From Thiobacillus denitrificans (lineage in GTDB: Bacteria > Pseudomonadota > Gammaproteobacteria > Burkholderiales > Thiobacillaceae): DNA of 64,000 nucleotides. This document shows positions 1 to 9,173 of this stretch, in pieces (the first letter of the stretch is position 1; the number at the start of each line of letters is the position of its first letter). The stretch lies in assembly GCF_001530125.1 (NCBI RefSeq), contig NZ_LDUG01000007.1:1-64000 (forward strand), in the 5' to 3' direction. The notes under the pieces are model-generated. The model was not told the DNA's origin, ran no database searches, and saw only the letters and a program-made list of their open reading frames with translations. Made by a program: the position numbers and the translations under genes.

Positions 1-153
1 CATGCGGCCGCTTTCCGGAAAACCCTGTAGCCGTCGTGTGGACAGGACAATTCTTTCGGCAAAACGCCGGGCGTAAAACGCTGAATCCCTGCTGATGTAG
101 CGTACAAGATCATCCAGGTCGTCCCGCGCGCACTCCGACCATTCAACCTTCAT
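1..153 (-). CDS. RelE/ParE-family toxin, C-terminus cut by window edge
   Basis: Reading leftward from an ATG at 153, the frame is open to the window edge, giving 51 residues that begin MKVEWSECARDDLDDLVRYI and continue with an FAERIV helix and GFPESGRM. The helix-rich start, the RDDLDDLVRYI segment and the 'PESGR' turn are typical of ParE/RelE toxins, which poison gyrase or cut mRNA. About half the usual 90-100 residues is visible. The start overlaps the end of the upstream 61-aa antitoxin gene by 11 bases, the usual arrangement of a type II toxin-antitoxin pair. Whether the toxin is intact cannot be seen. ParE and RelE subtypes cannot be separated from this fragment. Confidence 0.8.
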   Translation of the reverse strand, partial: MKVEWSECARDDLDDLVRYISRDSAFYARRFAERIVLSTRRLQGFPESGRM

Positions 154-328
154 GATTCAGGTAACGTTTTTCCATTTCTTCCTGCGAGGTGATTCTTCCT
201 TCTTCGGCTGCCTTCAGCGAGCGTTCCAGCTTCTGACGCACGTAGAGGGCATACATGACATCGTCGAAGCTTGCCTGGTCCGGCAGGTGATCGGCAATGT
301 CGTGAACGATTTGTTTGACCGTTTGCAT
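143..328 (-). CDS. type II antitoxin of the ParE-like pair
   Basis: This is a 61-residue acidic, helical protein (MQTVKQIVHDIADHLPDQ at the start, EEGRITSQEEMEKRY near the end). The C-terminal 'EEGRxxxxEE' stretch is common in small antitoxins that pair with ParE/RelE toxins. The first part resembles a short ribbon-helix-helix or YefM-like dimer unit, but I cannot assign the family firmly. It sits directly upstream of, and overlaps by 11 bases, the ParE-like toxin gene. Antitoxins of this kind bind the toxin and repress their own promoter; no operator is obvious upstream. The call rests mainly on size, composition and partner. Confidence 0.7.
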   Translation of the reverse strand: MQTVKQIVHDIADHLPDQASFDDVMYALYVRQKLERSLKAAEEGRITSQEEMEKRYLNHEG

Positions 329-441
329 GGCGGCTCCTTGGTAATCTGCGGAAAGGAAATGAAATTGATTCTAACCTGTCCATCCGCCCGCTCAATTTTT
401 CTTCCCAATCAAACGGCTAAAACGCTTACCGGGTACGGTCG

Positions 442-580
442 TTAAGGAGACGCTGATTAATCCGTCTTTGCGAGGAGCGAAGCGACGCGGCAATCCAGAA
501 ATGCCTGCTTGATCAATGCGCTGGATTGCCGCGCTTCGCTCGCAATGACGGCTATATCGAATTAATCAGTGTTTCCTTAA
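442..580. repeat. 139-bp palindromic MITE-like element
   Basis: The ends are TTAAGGAGACGCTGATTAAT and its inverted copy ATTAATCAGTGTTTCCTTAA, with 2 mismatches in 20. Inside them is a second imperfect inverted repeat: the left arm at 463-498 ends in GCGGCAATCCAG and the right arm at 521-551 begins CTGGATTGCCGC, separated by about 22 bases. The inner arms resemble the common proteobacterial repeat containing 'GCGAGCGAAGC'. The element has no coding capacity of its own. It lies in the 329-bp gap between the two toxin-antitoxin loci. The remainder of that gap (329-441 and 581-657) shows nothing I can support. Confidence 0.75.
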
Positions 581-657
581 GCGTGGCGTCGGCTAGATGA
601 TTCTCAGACCACGTTTTGATGGGCGTTAATTTCATGTCTGTTCCCAACATTCCCACT

Positions 658-1017
658 CTACCCTGCGTCCTGATGCAGGTCGGGCTTCGCGTTTTTTCGA
701 CGTTTGCGATCAGCGGGAATCAGTTCGATCTTGAGCGTACATCCCACAGCCTCGGCATAACGCTTGAGCGAGGCGACCGAGGGGGCGTGCTTGCCGGCGG
801 ATTCCAGGCGCGAGATGGCGCTCTTGGTGGTGCCCATGCGGGTGGCCACGGCTTCCTGGGTCAGGCCGGCGCGGGTACGCGCGGCCAGCATTTCGCTGGC
901 CAGAGCGTATTCGAGTTCCAGCGCTTCGTAGGCTTCGCTGAAGCCACGCCGCTTGGATGCCTTTTCAAGGAACGCCTTGTGGTCGTGGCGTACAGGTTGG
1001 AATTTCAGATCAGCCAT
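658..1017 (-). CDS. HigA-type XRE-family antitoxin
   Basis: This 119-aa protein has a clear helix-turn-helix of the Xre/Cro type at about residues 45-95: LTQEAVATRMGTTKSAISRLES, then a VASLKRYAEAVG segment. Its basic tail ends at residue 119. Proteins of this length immediately after a Gp49/HigB-like gene act as antitoxins and as autorepressors. Its start overlaps the end of the toxin remnant by 8 bases, so the two were one operon with the toxin gene first, the order typical of higBA. The antitoxin frame is intact although the toxin frame is broken. The palindrome at 1330-1375 is the likely operator. The family assignment is firm; naming it higA is by analogy. Confidence 0.85.
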   Translation of the reverse strand: MADLKFQPVRHDHKAFLEKASKRRGFSEAYEALELEYALASEMLAARTRAGLTQEAVATRMGTTKSAISRLESAGKHAPSVASLKRYAEAVGCTLKIELIPADRKRRKNAKPDLHQDAG

Positions 1018-1335
1018 TTTGAACCTCCTTCAATCGCTTGCGGGCGATCTTGACTTCGTGGTCGGGCGTTTGCTGCGACTTCTTGATGAAGGCATGCAGC
1101 ACAACCACGCGCCGGCCGACGAGAAAACAATAGAACGCCCGGCCGATGCCCGAGCGGCCGCGCGGGCGCAATTCGAACAAGCCGTCTCCAAACGCGCGCG
1201 AATACGGCAGCTTCAGGTGGGGCCGTGTTCCATCAGTAATTCGACGATCCGCGCGTAGTCCGCGAGAACATCGACCGGCCAGGATTCGATTTCGGCCAGC
1301 ACGCGTTCGTGGAAATATTCGACGGAAAACGCCAT
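1010..1335 (-). pseudogene. HigB/Gp49-like RelE-family toxin, frameshifted
   Basis: From the ATG at 1335 the frame reads MAFSVEYFHERVLAEIESW and on to ELLMEHGPT, then stops at about 1213. In the adjacent frame the sequence continues PHLKLPYSRAFGDGLFELRP, then GIGRAFYCFLVGRRVVVLHAFIKKSQQTP and on to a stop at 1010. Joined, they give a normal HigB/Gp49-like toxin of about 108 residues with the core R and K residues and the 'FxKKxQxTP' C-terminal motif. The span of 326 bases is not a multiple of three, so one base is missing (or two added) near 1221-1227, beside a GGGGCC run. The toxin is probably inactive while the antitoxin is intact. A sequencing error is possible. Confidence 0.75.
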
Positions 1336-1375
1336 GAGCGAAGGTTAGCACTATTGCTAACCTTCGCTCATGGCG
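1330..1375. promoter_or_regulatory. perfect 21-bp-arm palindrome at toxin start, likely autoregulatory operator
   Basis: Two perfectly inverted 21-bp arms (1330-1350 and 1355-1375) are separated by four bases. The core reads GGTTAGCA-CTAT-TGCTAACC. The left arm contains the start codon of the HigB-like toxin, so the palindrome overlaps the promoter or leader of the toxin-antitoxin operon. Xre-type antitoxins bind such dyads to repress their own operon. Binding is inferred. The dyad could also form an RNA hairpin that hides the toxin start. Confidence 0.6.
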
Positions 1376-1403
1376 AAAAATCTGGAATGGTGCACAGGCA
1401 TGT

Positions 1404-1442
1404 AAAAACGCCCCGGCGATTCCAGGGATCACGGGGGCGTTT
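1404..1442 (-). terminator. rho-independent terminator after htpG
   Basis: Read on the minus strand, AAACGCCCC is followed by a loop of about 19 bases, then GGGGCGTTT and a run of T. It begins 21 bases after the htpG stop codon. The 9-bp stem and T-run fit an intrinsic terminator, although the loop is long. Confidence 0.7.
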
Positions 1443-1463
1443 CAAGTCCAGAACGACCAAGCC

Positions 1464-3359
<1,896 letters not shown>

Positions 3360-3460
3360 GCCTTTATCTCCCGTTGAACGTACAAATAAGGTGGAACGGG
3401 AGATGGGGGCGGGGGCGGCGGGTTTCAAGGGCTGTCCCAGGGTGTACGCATGGAGGGGAT

Positions 3461-3540
3461 GTTGGAGGCCCGCCCTCGGGCCGATGGGGTGGGGGTTGCG
3501 ACGGTGCGAAAATCGCGGCGAGGGCGCCGCTCCTACAACA
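3461..3540. repeat. REP/BIME-like palindromic repeat, copy 1
   Basis: About 80 bp between ppk and htpG. It begins GTTGGAGGCCCGCCCTCGGG and ends GGCGCCGCTCCTACAACA. The two ends are an imperfect inverted repeat of each other. The whole unit is the reverse complement of a second copy at 10810-10890, sharing the conserved centre around CGTCGCAACC. The short length, palindromic form and intergenic sites are those of REP-type repeats. The rest of the 210-bp gap (3360-3570) holds the htpG leader and nothing else clear. Confidence 0.75.
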
Positions 3541-3570
3541 GCGGTTTTGTCCGCCGGAATGGCGGGGCGA

Positions 3571-5637
3571 CTATTTCTGCTTGGCGAGCAGGGCCAGCAG
3601 TTCCACCTGCGCGTTGTAGGGCTGGGCGCGGCGCGGCGAACGGCGGCGGTAGCTGCCGTCGGACAGCATTTCCCAGGCCTGCACGTTGTCGCGCAGGTAG
3701 GGCTTGAGGCCTTCGTTGATGACGCGTTTTTTCAGCTTGGGATTGAGTACTGGGAAGCCGGTTTCGATGCGGCGGAAGAAGTTGCGGTCCATCCAGTCGG
3801 CCGACGACAGATACACCTGTTCGTCGCCGCCATTTTTGAAATAGAAGATCCGCGTGTGTTCGAGGAAGCGCCCGACGATCGAACGCACCCGGATGTGTTC
3901 TGACAGGCCGGGGATGCCGGGGCGCAGCGCGCACACACCGCGGATGATGAGATGGATTTTCACCCCGGCCTGCGAGGCGGCATAGAGCGCGGCGATGACC
4001 TGTGGCTCCAGCAGGGCGTTCATCTTGGCGACAATGGCGGCGGGCTTGCCGGTGGCAGCGTGTGCGGTCTCGCGGTTGATCGCGGCGATGACTTCGCTGT
4101 GCAGGGTGAACGGCGCCTGCCACAGGCGCTTCAGCTTGCCGGCCTTGCCTAGCCCGGTGATCTGGGTGAACAGGCTGCCGACGTCGGCGGTCATGGTCTC
4201 GTCGGCGGTCAGCAGGCCGAAGTCGGTGTACAGGCGTGCGGTGCGGGCGTGATAGTTGCCGGTGCCGAGATGGGCGTAACGGCGCAGCACGCCTTCTTCG
4301 CGGCGGATGACAAGCGCGAGCTTGGCGTGGGTCTTGTGGCCGACCACGCCGTAGATCACATGGGCGCCGACTTCTTCCAGCTTGGCGGCCCAGTTGATGT
4401 TGGCTTCCTCGTCGAAGCGCGCCATCAGTTCGACCACCACGGTGACTTCCTTGCCTGACAGTGCGGCGCGGATCAGCGCCTGCATCAGTTTCGAGTCGGT
4501 TCCGGTGCGGTAGACCGTCTGCCGCATGGCGACCACGTTGGGGTCGGCGGCGGCCTGTTCGATGAAGTCGGTCACCGGCTGGAAGGACTCAAACGGATGG
4601 TGCAGCAGGATGTCGCCCTTGCGGATCTGCGCAAAGATGTCTTCGTTCTTGGCCAGCCGGGCGGGCAGGGCAGGGACGAAGGGTGGGAATTTCAGGTCCG
4701 GGCGATCGACCCAGTCGGGCACCTGCATCAGGCGAACCAGGTTCACCGGGCCGTGCGCCTGGTAGAGGTCGTCGGCGTCGAGCTCGAACTGTTCCAGCAA
4801 AAAGGCCGCCATCGACGCCGAGCAGTTGTCGGCCACCTCCAGCCGCACCGCCGCGCCAAAATTCCTCTGCGGCAGTTCGCCCTGCAGGGCCTGGCGCAGG
4901 TTCTTGGTTTCCTCATCATCCACAAATAAATCGGAATTGCGGGTGGCGCGGAACTGGTAGCAGCCTTCCACCGTCATCCCGGCAAACAGTTCGCCGACGT
5001 GTGCGTGCAGGATCGACGACAGAAAGACGAAGCCGTATTCGCAGCCGGCGATGTCAGCCGGCATGCGGATCACTCGCGGCAAGGAGCGCGGCGCCTGGAC
5101 CACGGCGGCACCGGAATTGCGGCCGAAGGCATCGCGGCCGGACAATTCCACCGCGAAGTTGAGGCTCTTGTTGAGCACGCGCGGAAAAGGATGCGAAGGG
5201 TCCAGGCCGATCGGCGTCAGCACCGGCATCAGCTCACGGAAGAAATAGTCGCGAATCCACGCCGTCTGGGTTTCGTTCCACTGCGTGCGGCGAAAAAAGT
5301 GAATTCCGTGGGTGGCCAGCTCGGGAATGATTTCCTTGTTGAAGAGTTCGTATTGCCTGGCCACCAGCGCATGCGCGGTTTCCGATACTGCGCGGTATTG
5401 CTGGCCTGGCGTCATGCCATCGGGCGAGCGCTGGGCGGTATGGGCGCGAATCTGCTCCTTCAGCCCGGCCACCCGCACCTCGAAGAATTCGTCCAGGTTG
5501 CTGGAAAAGATGCAGAGAAACTTCAGCCGTTCCAGCAGCGGCATATCGGGATCGTCCGCCTGCGCCAGCACGCGGCGCTGAAATTCGAGGATGCCGAGTT
5601 CGCGGTTGATGAGGGTGTCGGGGCTGGGCAGGTTCAT
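3571..5637 (-). CDS. ppk: polyphosphate kinase 1
   Basis: This 688-aa protein reversibly transfers the terminal phosphate of ATP to polyphosphate. The start [15 protein letters not shown] and the segment [17 protein letters not shown] are N-domain signatures of PPK1. The phospholipase-D-like catalytic half contains RQTVYRTG (about 372-379) and GHKTHAK (433-439), which carries the histidine that becomes phosphorylated. A second HxK-type region follows further on ([22 protein letters not shown]). The length matches the family. The gene is transcribed away from a CYTH-CHAD gene across a 63-bp shared promoter region that holds a 20-bp palindrome, which suggests a common polyphosphate function. 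Confidence 0.97.
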   Translation of the reverse strand: MNLPSPDTLINRELGILEFQRRVLAQADDPDMPLLERLKFLCIFSSNLDEFFEVRVAGLKEQIRAHTAQRSPDGMTPGQQYRAVSETAHALVARQYELFNKEIIPELATHGIHFFRRTQWNETQTAWIRDYFFRELMPVLTPIGLDPSHPFPRVLNKSLNFAVELSGRDAFGRNSGAAVVQAPRSLPRVIRMPADIAGCEYGFVFLSSILHAHVGELFAGMTVEGCYQFRATRNSDLFVDDEETKNLRQALQGELPQRNFGAAVRLEVADNCSASMAAFLLEQFELDADDLYQAHGPVNLVRLMQVPDWVDRPDLKFPPFVPALPARLAKNEDIFAQIRKGDILLHHPFESFQPVTDFIEQAAADPNVVAMRQTVYRTGTDSKLMQALIRAALSGKEVTVVVELMARFDEEANINWAAKLEEVGAHVIYGVVGHKTHAKLALVIRREEGVLRRYAHLGTGNYHARTARLYTDFGLLTADETMTADVGSLFTQITGLGKAGKLKRLWQAPFTLHSEVIAAINRETAHAATGKPAAIVAKMNALLEPQVIAALYAASQAGVKIHLIIRGVCALRPGIPGLSEHIRVRSIVGRFLEHTRIFYFKNGGDEQVYLSSADWMDRNFFRRIETGFPVLNPKLKKRVINEGLKPYLRDNVQAWEMLSDGSYRRRSPRRAQPYNAQVELLALLAKQK

Positions 5638-5664
5638 GGTTGGTTTTTCGTAGTGTGCTTCAAT

Positions 5665-5684
5665 GATAAACGTCCACGTTTATC
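5665..5684. promoter_or_regulatory. perfect 20-bp palindrome in ppk / CYTH-CHAD divergent promoter
   Basis: GATAAACG-TCCA-CGTTTATC is a perfect 8-4-8 inverted repeat in the middle of the 63 bp separating the two divergent starts. It could bind a dimeric regulator controlling both genes. On the ppk strand a single CTGTCAT Pho half-site lies at 5696-5690, but the second half-site is poor. No regulator can be named from the sequence. Confidence 0.4.
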
Positions 5685-5700
5685 CTGACATGACAGATAT

Positions 5701-7212
5701 ATGACAGTTTCCGATTCATTCGAAATCGAACTCAAGCTGGCGCTGCCGCCGCAGCAGGCTGCGGCTTTTCTCAAACTGATGGCGCGGCGTCGCAGCGCAC
5801 CCGTGCAACAGGCGCTGATTACCCGTTATTTCGACACCCCGGATTTTGCCTTGAGCGAACAGGGCGTCGCGTTGAGGGTGCGGCGGGTCGGGCGGCGCTG
5901 GCTGCAGACGCTGAAAACCGAGGGCGAGCGGCGCGGCGGGCTGTCGCGGCGCGCCGAGTATGAAATGGCGGTCACCCGCGGCACGCCGGACTGGAGCCGG
6001 TTTCCGGCCGAGGCGCTGGCCTATGTGCCCGACGCGCTGCGCGCGCAACTGGTGCCGGTGTTCGAAACGCGGTTCAGCCGCACTGCCTGGTTGCTCAAGG
6101 GCCGTGGCGGCGCGCAGATCGAGGTCGCACTGGACGTGGGCGAAGTGCGTGCGGGAAAAAACAGCCAGCCGATCTGCGAGATCGAGCTCGAACTCAAAGC
6201 CGGCCAGCCGGATGCGCTGTTCGCGCTGGCGCAGGGCTGGGCCCAGCAGCTCGACTGTGTGCCGCTGGATCTCAGCAAGGCCGAGCGCGGCGTGCGCCTG
6301 GCGCATGGCGAGGGTGCGGCGCCGGTGAAATCCGTGCCACTGGTGCTGAACCGGGACATGCGCGTGGAAGACGGCTTTGCCGCGATCGCCCAGGCGTGTC
6401 TCGCACAGTTCCAGGCCAATCTGCCGGGCGTGCTGGCATCCGACGACATCGAATACGTGCACCAGGCCCGGGTGGCGCTGCGGCGCCTGCGCGCGGCGCT
6501 GCGGCTGACTCGCCGCGTGTGCGTGCTGCCGGACGAATTGATGGACGGCCTGCGCACGCTGGCTGCCGCGCTCGGCCCGGCGCGCGACTGGGACGTGCTT
6601 TGCGGAGAAACCCTGACCGCGATTGCGCCGCATTACCCCGATGCCGACGCCTGGCAGCGCGGCATGGGCGCGCTGCAGGCGCATCGCGCCGAGGTGCGCG
6701 CGACCATGCAGGCAGCGCTGACCCAGGCACGCCCGGGCGCATGGTTGCTGGCGCTGCAGCGCTGGCTGTTGCAGCGCGGCTGGCGTGACGCCCCGGAAGC
6801 GCAGCGCTTCGTCCAGCTGTCGCCGTTGAGCAAGTGGGCGCGCCGGGCGCTGCAGAAAGGCCATCGCCCCATCGTTCGCGGCGCGCGCGATTTCGCGCAA
6901 CTGCAAGCGGCGCAGCGCCATGCCCTGCGCATTGCCATCAAGCGCCAGCGTTATGCTGCTGAGTTTTTCCAGACCCTGTTCGGCGGGCGCCGGCAGGATC
7001 GATACCTGACTGTGCTGCGTGACGCGCAGGACAGCCTGGGGCGCACCAACGATGCGCGGGTGGCGTGGGGCCTGCTGATTGCAGCGCACACGGATGCGGG
7101 GCCGATGGGGGACTTCGTCCTCGGCTGGCTGGCGGCGAAACAGGCAGCTGCGGCGAACGGTGAAAGCACCAGACATTTGCAGGATTTCCTGAAATTGAAG
7201 TCTTACTGGTAG
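5701..7212 (+). CDS. CYTH and CHAD domain protein, polyphosphate-associated
   Basis: This 503-aa two-domain protein has an N-terminal CYTH (triphosphate tunnel) domain, residues about 6-200, showing the ExExK signature in FEIELKL (7-13) and the basic strand segments RRWLQTLKT and ARSRAEYE-like residues. The C-terminal half (about 215-500) is a CHAD domain, helical and rich in histidine and arginine (YVHQARVALRRLRAALRL, RHALRIAIKRQRYAAEF). CYTH domains hydrolyse triphosphate or inorganic polyphosphate; CHAD domains bind polyphosphate and locate to its granules. The gene lies head-to-head with ppk and 77 bp before sixA, which supports a polyphosphate role. Substrate specificity is inferred. The ATG has no strong ribosome site. 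Confidence 0.9.
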   Translation: MTVSDSFEIELKLALPPQQAAAFLKLMARRRSAPVQQALITRYFDTPDFALSEQGVALRVRRVGRRWLQTLKTEGERRGGLSRRAEYEMAVTRGTPDWSRFPAEALAYVPDALRAQLVPVFETRFSRTAWLLKGRGGAQIEVALDVGEVRAGKNSQPICEIELELKAGQPDALFALAQGWAQQLDCVPLDLSKAERGVRLAHGEGAAPVKSVPLVLNRDMRVEDGFAAIAQACLAQFQANLPGVLASDDIEYVHQARVALRRLRAALRLTRRVCVLPDELMDGLRTLAAALGPARDWDVLCGETLTAIAPHYPDADAWQRGMGALQAHRAEVRATMQAALTQARPGAWLLALQRWLLQRGWRDAPEAQRFVQLSPLSKWARRALQKGHRPIVRGARDFAQLQAAQRHALRIAIKRQRYAAEFFQTLFGGRRQDRYLTVLRDAQDSLGRTNDARVAWGLLIAAHTDAGPMGDFVLGWLAAKQAAAANGESTRHLQDFLKLKSYW

Positions 7213-7289
7213 GTATCTCCCGTTCTTCCGTTTGTCGCACAATAGGCGCCGCACCGATTCAGAATCAGATATTTTTGGAGGAAAGCCGG

Positions 7290-7742
7290 ATGGAACTCAT
7301 TTTATGGCGACACGCCGAGGCCGAGGACACGACTCCCGATCTCACCCGCGAACTGACCGGACGCGGCCGCAAGCAGGCCGCGCGCATGGCTGACTGGCTC
7401 AATCCGCGGCTGCCGCCGGACATCCGCATTCTGGCGAGCCCCGCTACCCGTGCCCTGCAAACGGCGCAGGCGCTGGGGCGCGAATACGAACTAGCGCCGG
7501 TGTTGGCCCCCGGAGCCAGTGCCGAAGACGTGCTGGCCGCGGCCAGCTGGCCGGATGCGCCTTATCCGGTGCTGATCGTCGGGCATCAGCCCACGCTGGG
7601 GCAGGTGGCGATGCAGCTGCTGGCCGGGCAGGCGGGCGATCTGGCGGTCAAGAAAGGCGGCATCTGGTGGTTCCAGGGTCGTGAGCGGGCGGGTCAATTG
7701 CAGGTGGTGTTGCGCGCCGTGGCGGCGCCTGACTGGTTATAA
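7290..7742 (+). CDS. sixA: SixA-type phosphohistidine phosphatase
   Basis: This 150-aa small histidine phosphatase begins MELILWRHAEAED, with the RHA catalytic motif at residues 7-9. The second histidine lies in VGHQPTLG at about residues 100-107. SixA proteins remove phosphate from phosphohistidine on signalling or phosphotransferase proteins. I chose the ATG at 7290 because GGAGG lies 9 bases upstream; a TTG at 7275 would add five residues but overlaps that site. It follows the CYTH-CHAD gene by 77 bp in the same direction and is probably co-transcribed. A role in polyphosphate metabolism would be inference from position only. Confidence 0.88.
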   Translation: MELILWRHAEAEDTTPDLTRELTGRGRKQAARMADWLNPRLPPDIRILASPATRALQTAQALGREYELAPVLAPGASAEDVLAAASWPDAPYPVLIVGHQPTLGQVAMQLLAGQAGDLAVKKGGIWWFQGRERAGQLQVVLRAVAAPDWL

Positions 7743-7817
7743 TCGCCGGGTGAATATTCAGCTTATCAAGCAAGACGTGATCCAGTTGAACCCGGCCACC
7801 CAGACGAGGTGCATGCA

Positions 7818-9173
7818 GTGCCGGGTTGGCTGAGCAGCCTGCGCGACCTGATCGCGGATGCCAGCCCGGTGCGCCGCTTCATGCTTGCCCTGCTGGTGAT
7901 CCTGCCGCTGGCCGCACTGGCCGCCGCCTACCTGCGGTTCAACCCGCCGGTCTATCGCGTGCTGTATACGCAACTGTCCGACCGCGCCGGTGGCGAAGTC
8001 ATCGCCGCGCTCGAACAGCTCGACATTCCCTATCGCCTGTCTGCCGCCGACGGCACCATCGAGGTGCCGGCCACCCAGCTGCATGCGGCGCGTTATCGCC
8101 TGGCTGCGCGCGGCCTGCCCAAATCCGATGACGATGCGCAGGACGAAGTCGACCGCGCTCCCCGGTTTGGCGCCTCGTCGCTGCAGGAGCAGCAGCGCTT
8201 TCAGCGGGCGCTCGAGATCGACCTGGCGCGTTCGATCCAGAAGCTGGAAGCGGTCGAGCTCGCGCGCGTCCATCTTGCCCTGCCCAAGGTTTCGCCCTTC
8301 CTGCGCGATGCGCCGCCCGCCACCGCTGCGGTACTGGTGCGCTTGCGTCCCGGTTCGCAACTGGATGCCGGTCAGGTGACGACCATTCAGACCCTGGTGG
8401 CCGCCGGGGTGCCGCGCCTGAAGCGCGCCGAGGTGCAGGTGCTCGATCCGCGCGGCGTCCTGCTGGGCGCTGCCGCGCCCGAGGCCGCCCAGTCGCAGCG
8501 CCTGGCGCTGGAGCAGGATCTGGTGCGGCGGGCGCTGGCGGTATTGACACCGTGGCTGGGCGAAGACCGCGTCAGCGTGCAGGTGACCGCCACCCTGGAA
8601 GACAGCGAAACCCGGCAGACGGTCGAGCGCGTGCAGAATGTCGTGGTGGCCGGGCAGGCGCGCCCGTTGGAAAAAACCGTGCGCACCACGCGCGTGCCGG
8701 AAGGACGCATCCAGCGCATCAATGCCATTGTGATTCTGGGGTTCGACGCCAGTGCCAACGAACAGTGGCGCGCCAGGCAGATGGCCGGCCAGGCGCTGGG
8801 ACTACAGCCGGCGCGCGGCGACACGCTACGCGTGTATGCGCTGCCTGCGGCGGCGCCCAAACCGCAGGCCGATTTGCCTGCCGAAACACCCCAGGCCGCG
8901 GCTCCCGTGCCGGCACCCACGGTGCAGCCAGTGCAGCCGGCCAACCCGCCGCCCGCTGCGGCCAGTCCGTTTGCCTTGCCGCACTGGTCGCTGGCGGCTG
9001 CTGCTGCGGCGCTGATCCTGCTCGCGGTCTCGGCATGGCTGCGAGCCCGCCGGACGCCCGCAGCTGCGGCGGAGGTGATGGATTTCGACGCCGAGCTCGA
9101 CGCGGCGCGCAGCCGGGTGCTGGCCGATCCGCGCGTGACGGCGGATGTCATCAAGCTATGGATGCGCGCATGA
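7818..9173 (+). CDS. fliF: flagellar MS-ring protein FliF, short form
   Basis: This protein of about 451 aa forms the membrane MS ring of the flagellar basal body. There is a membrane helix near the start (FMLALLVILPLAALAAAYL), YscJ/FliF ring-building domains (VYRVLYTQLSDRAGGEVI, FQRALEIDLARSIQKLEAVELARVHLALP) and a Pro/Ala-rich linker. A second membrane helix follows (LAAAAAALILLAVSAWL), then a FliG-binding tail (LADPRVTADVIKLWM). FliF is usually about 550 aa. Here the insertion that splits the third ring-building domain and forms the beta-collar is nearly absent. The GTG at 7818 has GAGG eight bases upstream; a GTG at 7809 in frame is the alternative. The stop overlaps the fliG start by 4 bp. 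Confidence 0.88.
   Translation: MPGWLSSLRDLIADASPVRRFMLALLVILPLAALAAAYLRFNPPVYRVLYTQLSDRAGGEVIAALEQLDIPYRLSAADGTIEVPATQLHAARYRLAARGLPKSDDDAQDEVDRAPRFGASSLQEQQRFQRALEIDLARSIQKLEAVELARVHLALPKVSPFLRDAPPATAAVLVRLRPGSQLDAGQVTTIQTLVAAGVPRLKRAEVQVLDPRGVLLGAAAPEAAQSQRLALEQDLVRRALAVLTPWLGEDRVSVQVTATLEDSETRQTVERVQNVVVAGQARPLEKTVRTTRVPEGRIQRINAIVILGFDASANEQWRARQMAGQALGLQPARGDTLRVYALPAAAPKPQADLPAETPQAAAPVPAPTVQPVQPANPPPAAASPFALPHWSLAAAAAALILLAVSAWLRARRTPAAAAEVMDFDAELDAARSRVLADPRVTADVIKLWMRA

Noticed and set aside
616-1053. 145-codon plus-strand frame
   Set aside because: Antisense of the XRE antitoxin, which has a clear helix-turn-helix.
5679-5696. Pho box controlling ppk
   Set aside because: Only one half-site (CTGTCAT) matches; the second at the required spacing reads GGATAAA, too far from the consensus to call.
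5716-7254. 512-codon open frame on the minus strand
   Set aside because: Antisense of the CYTH-CHAD gene; low-complexity Arg/Gln/His composition and no motif.
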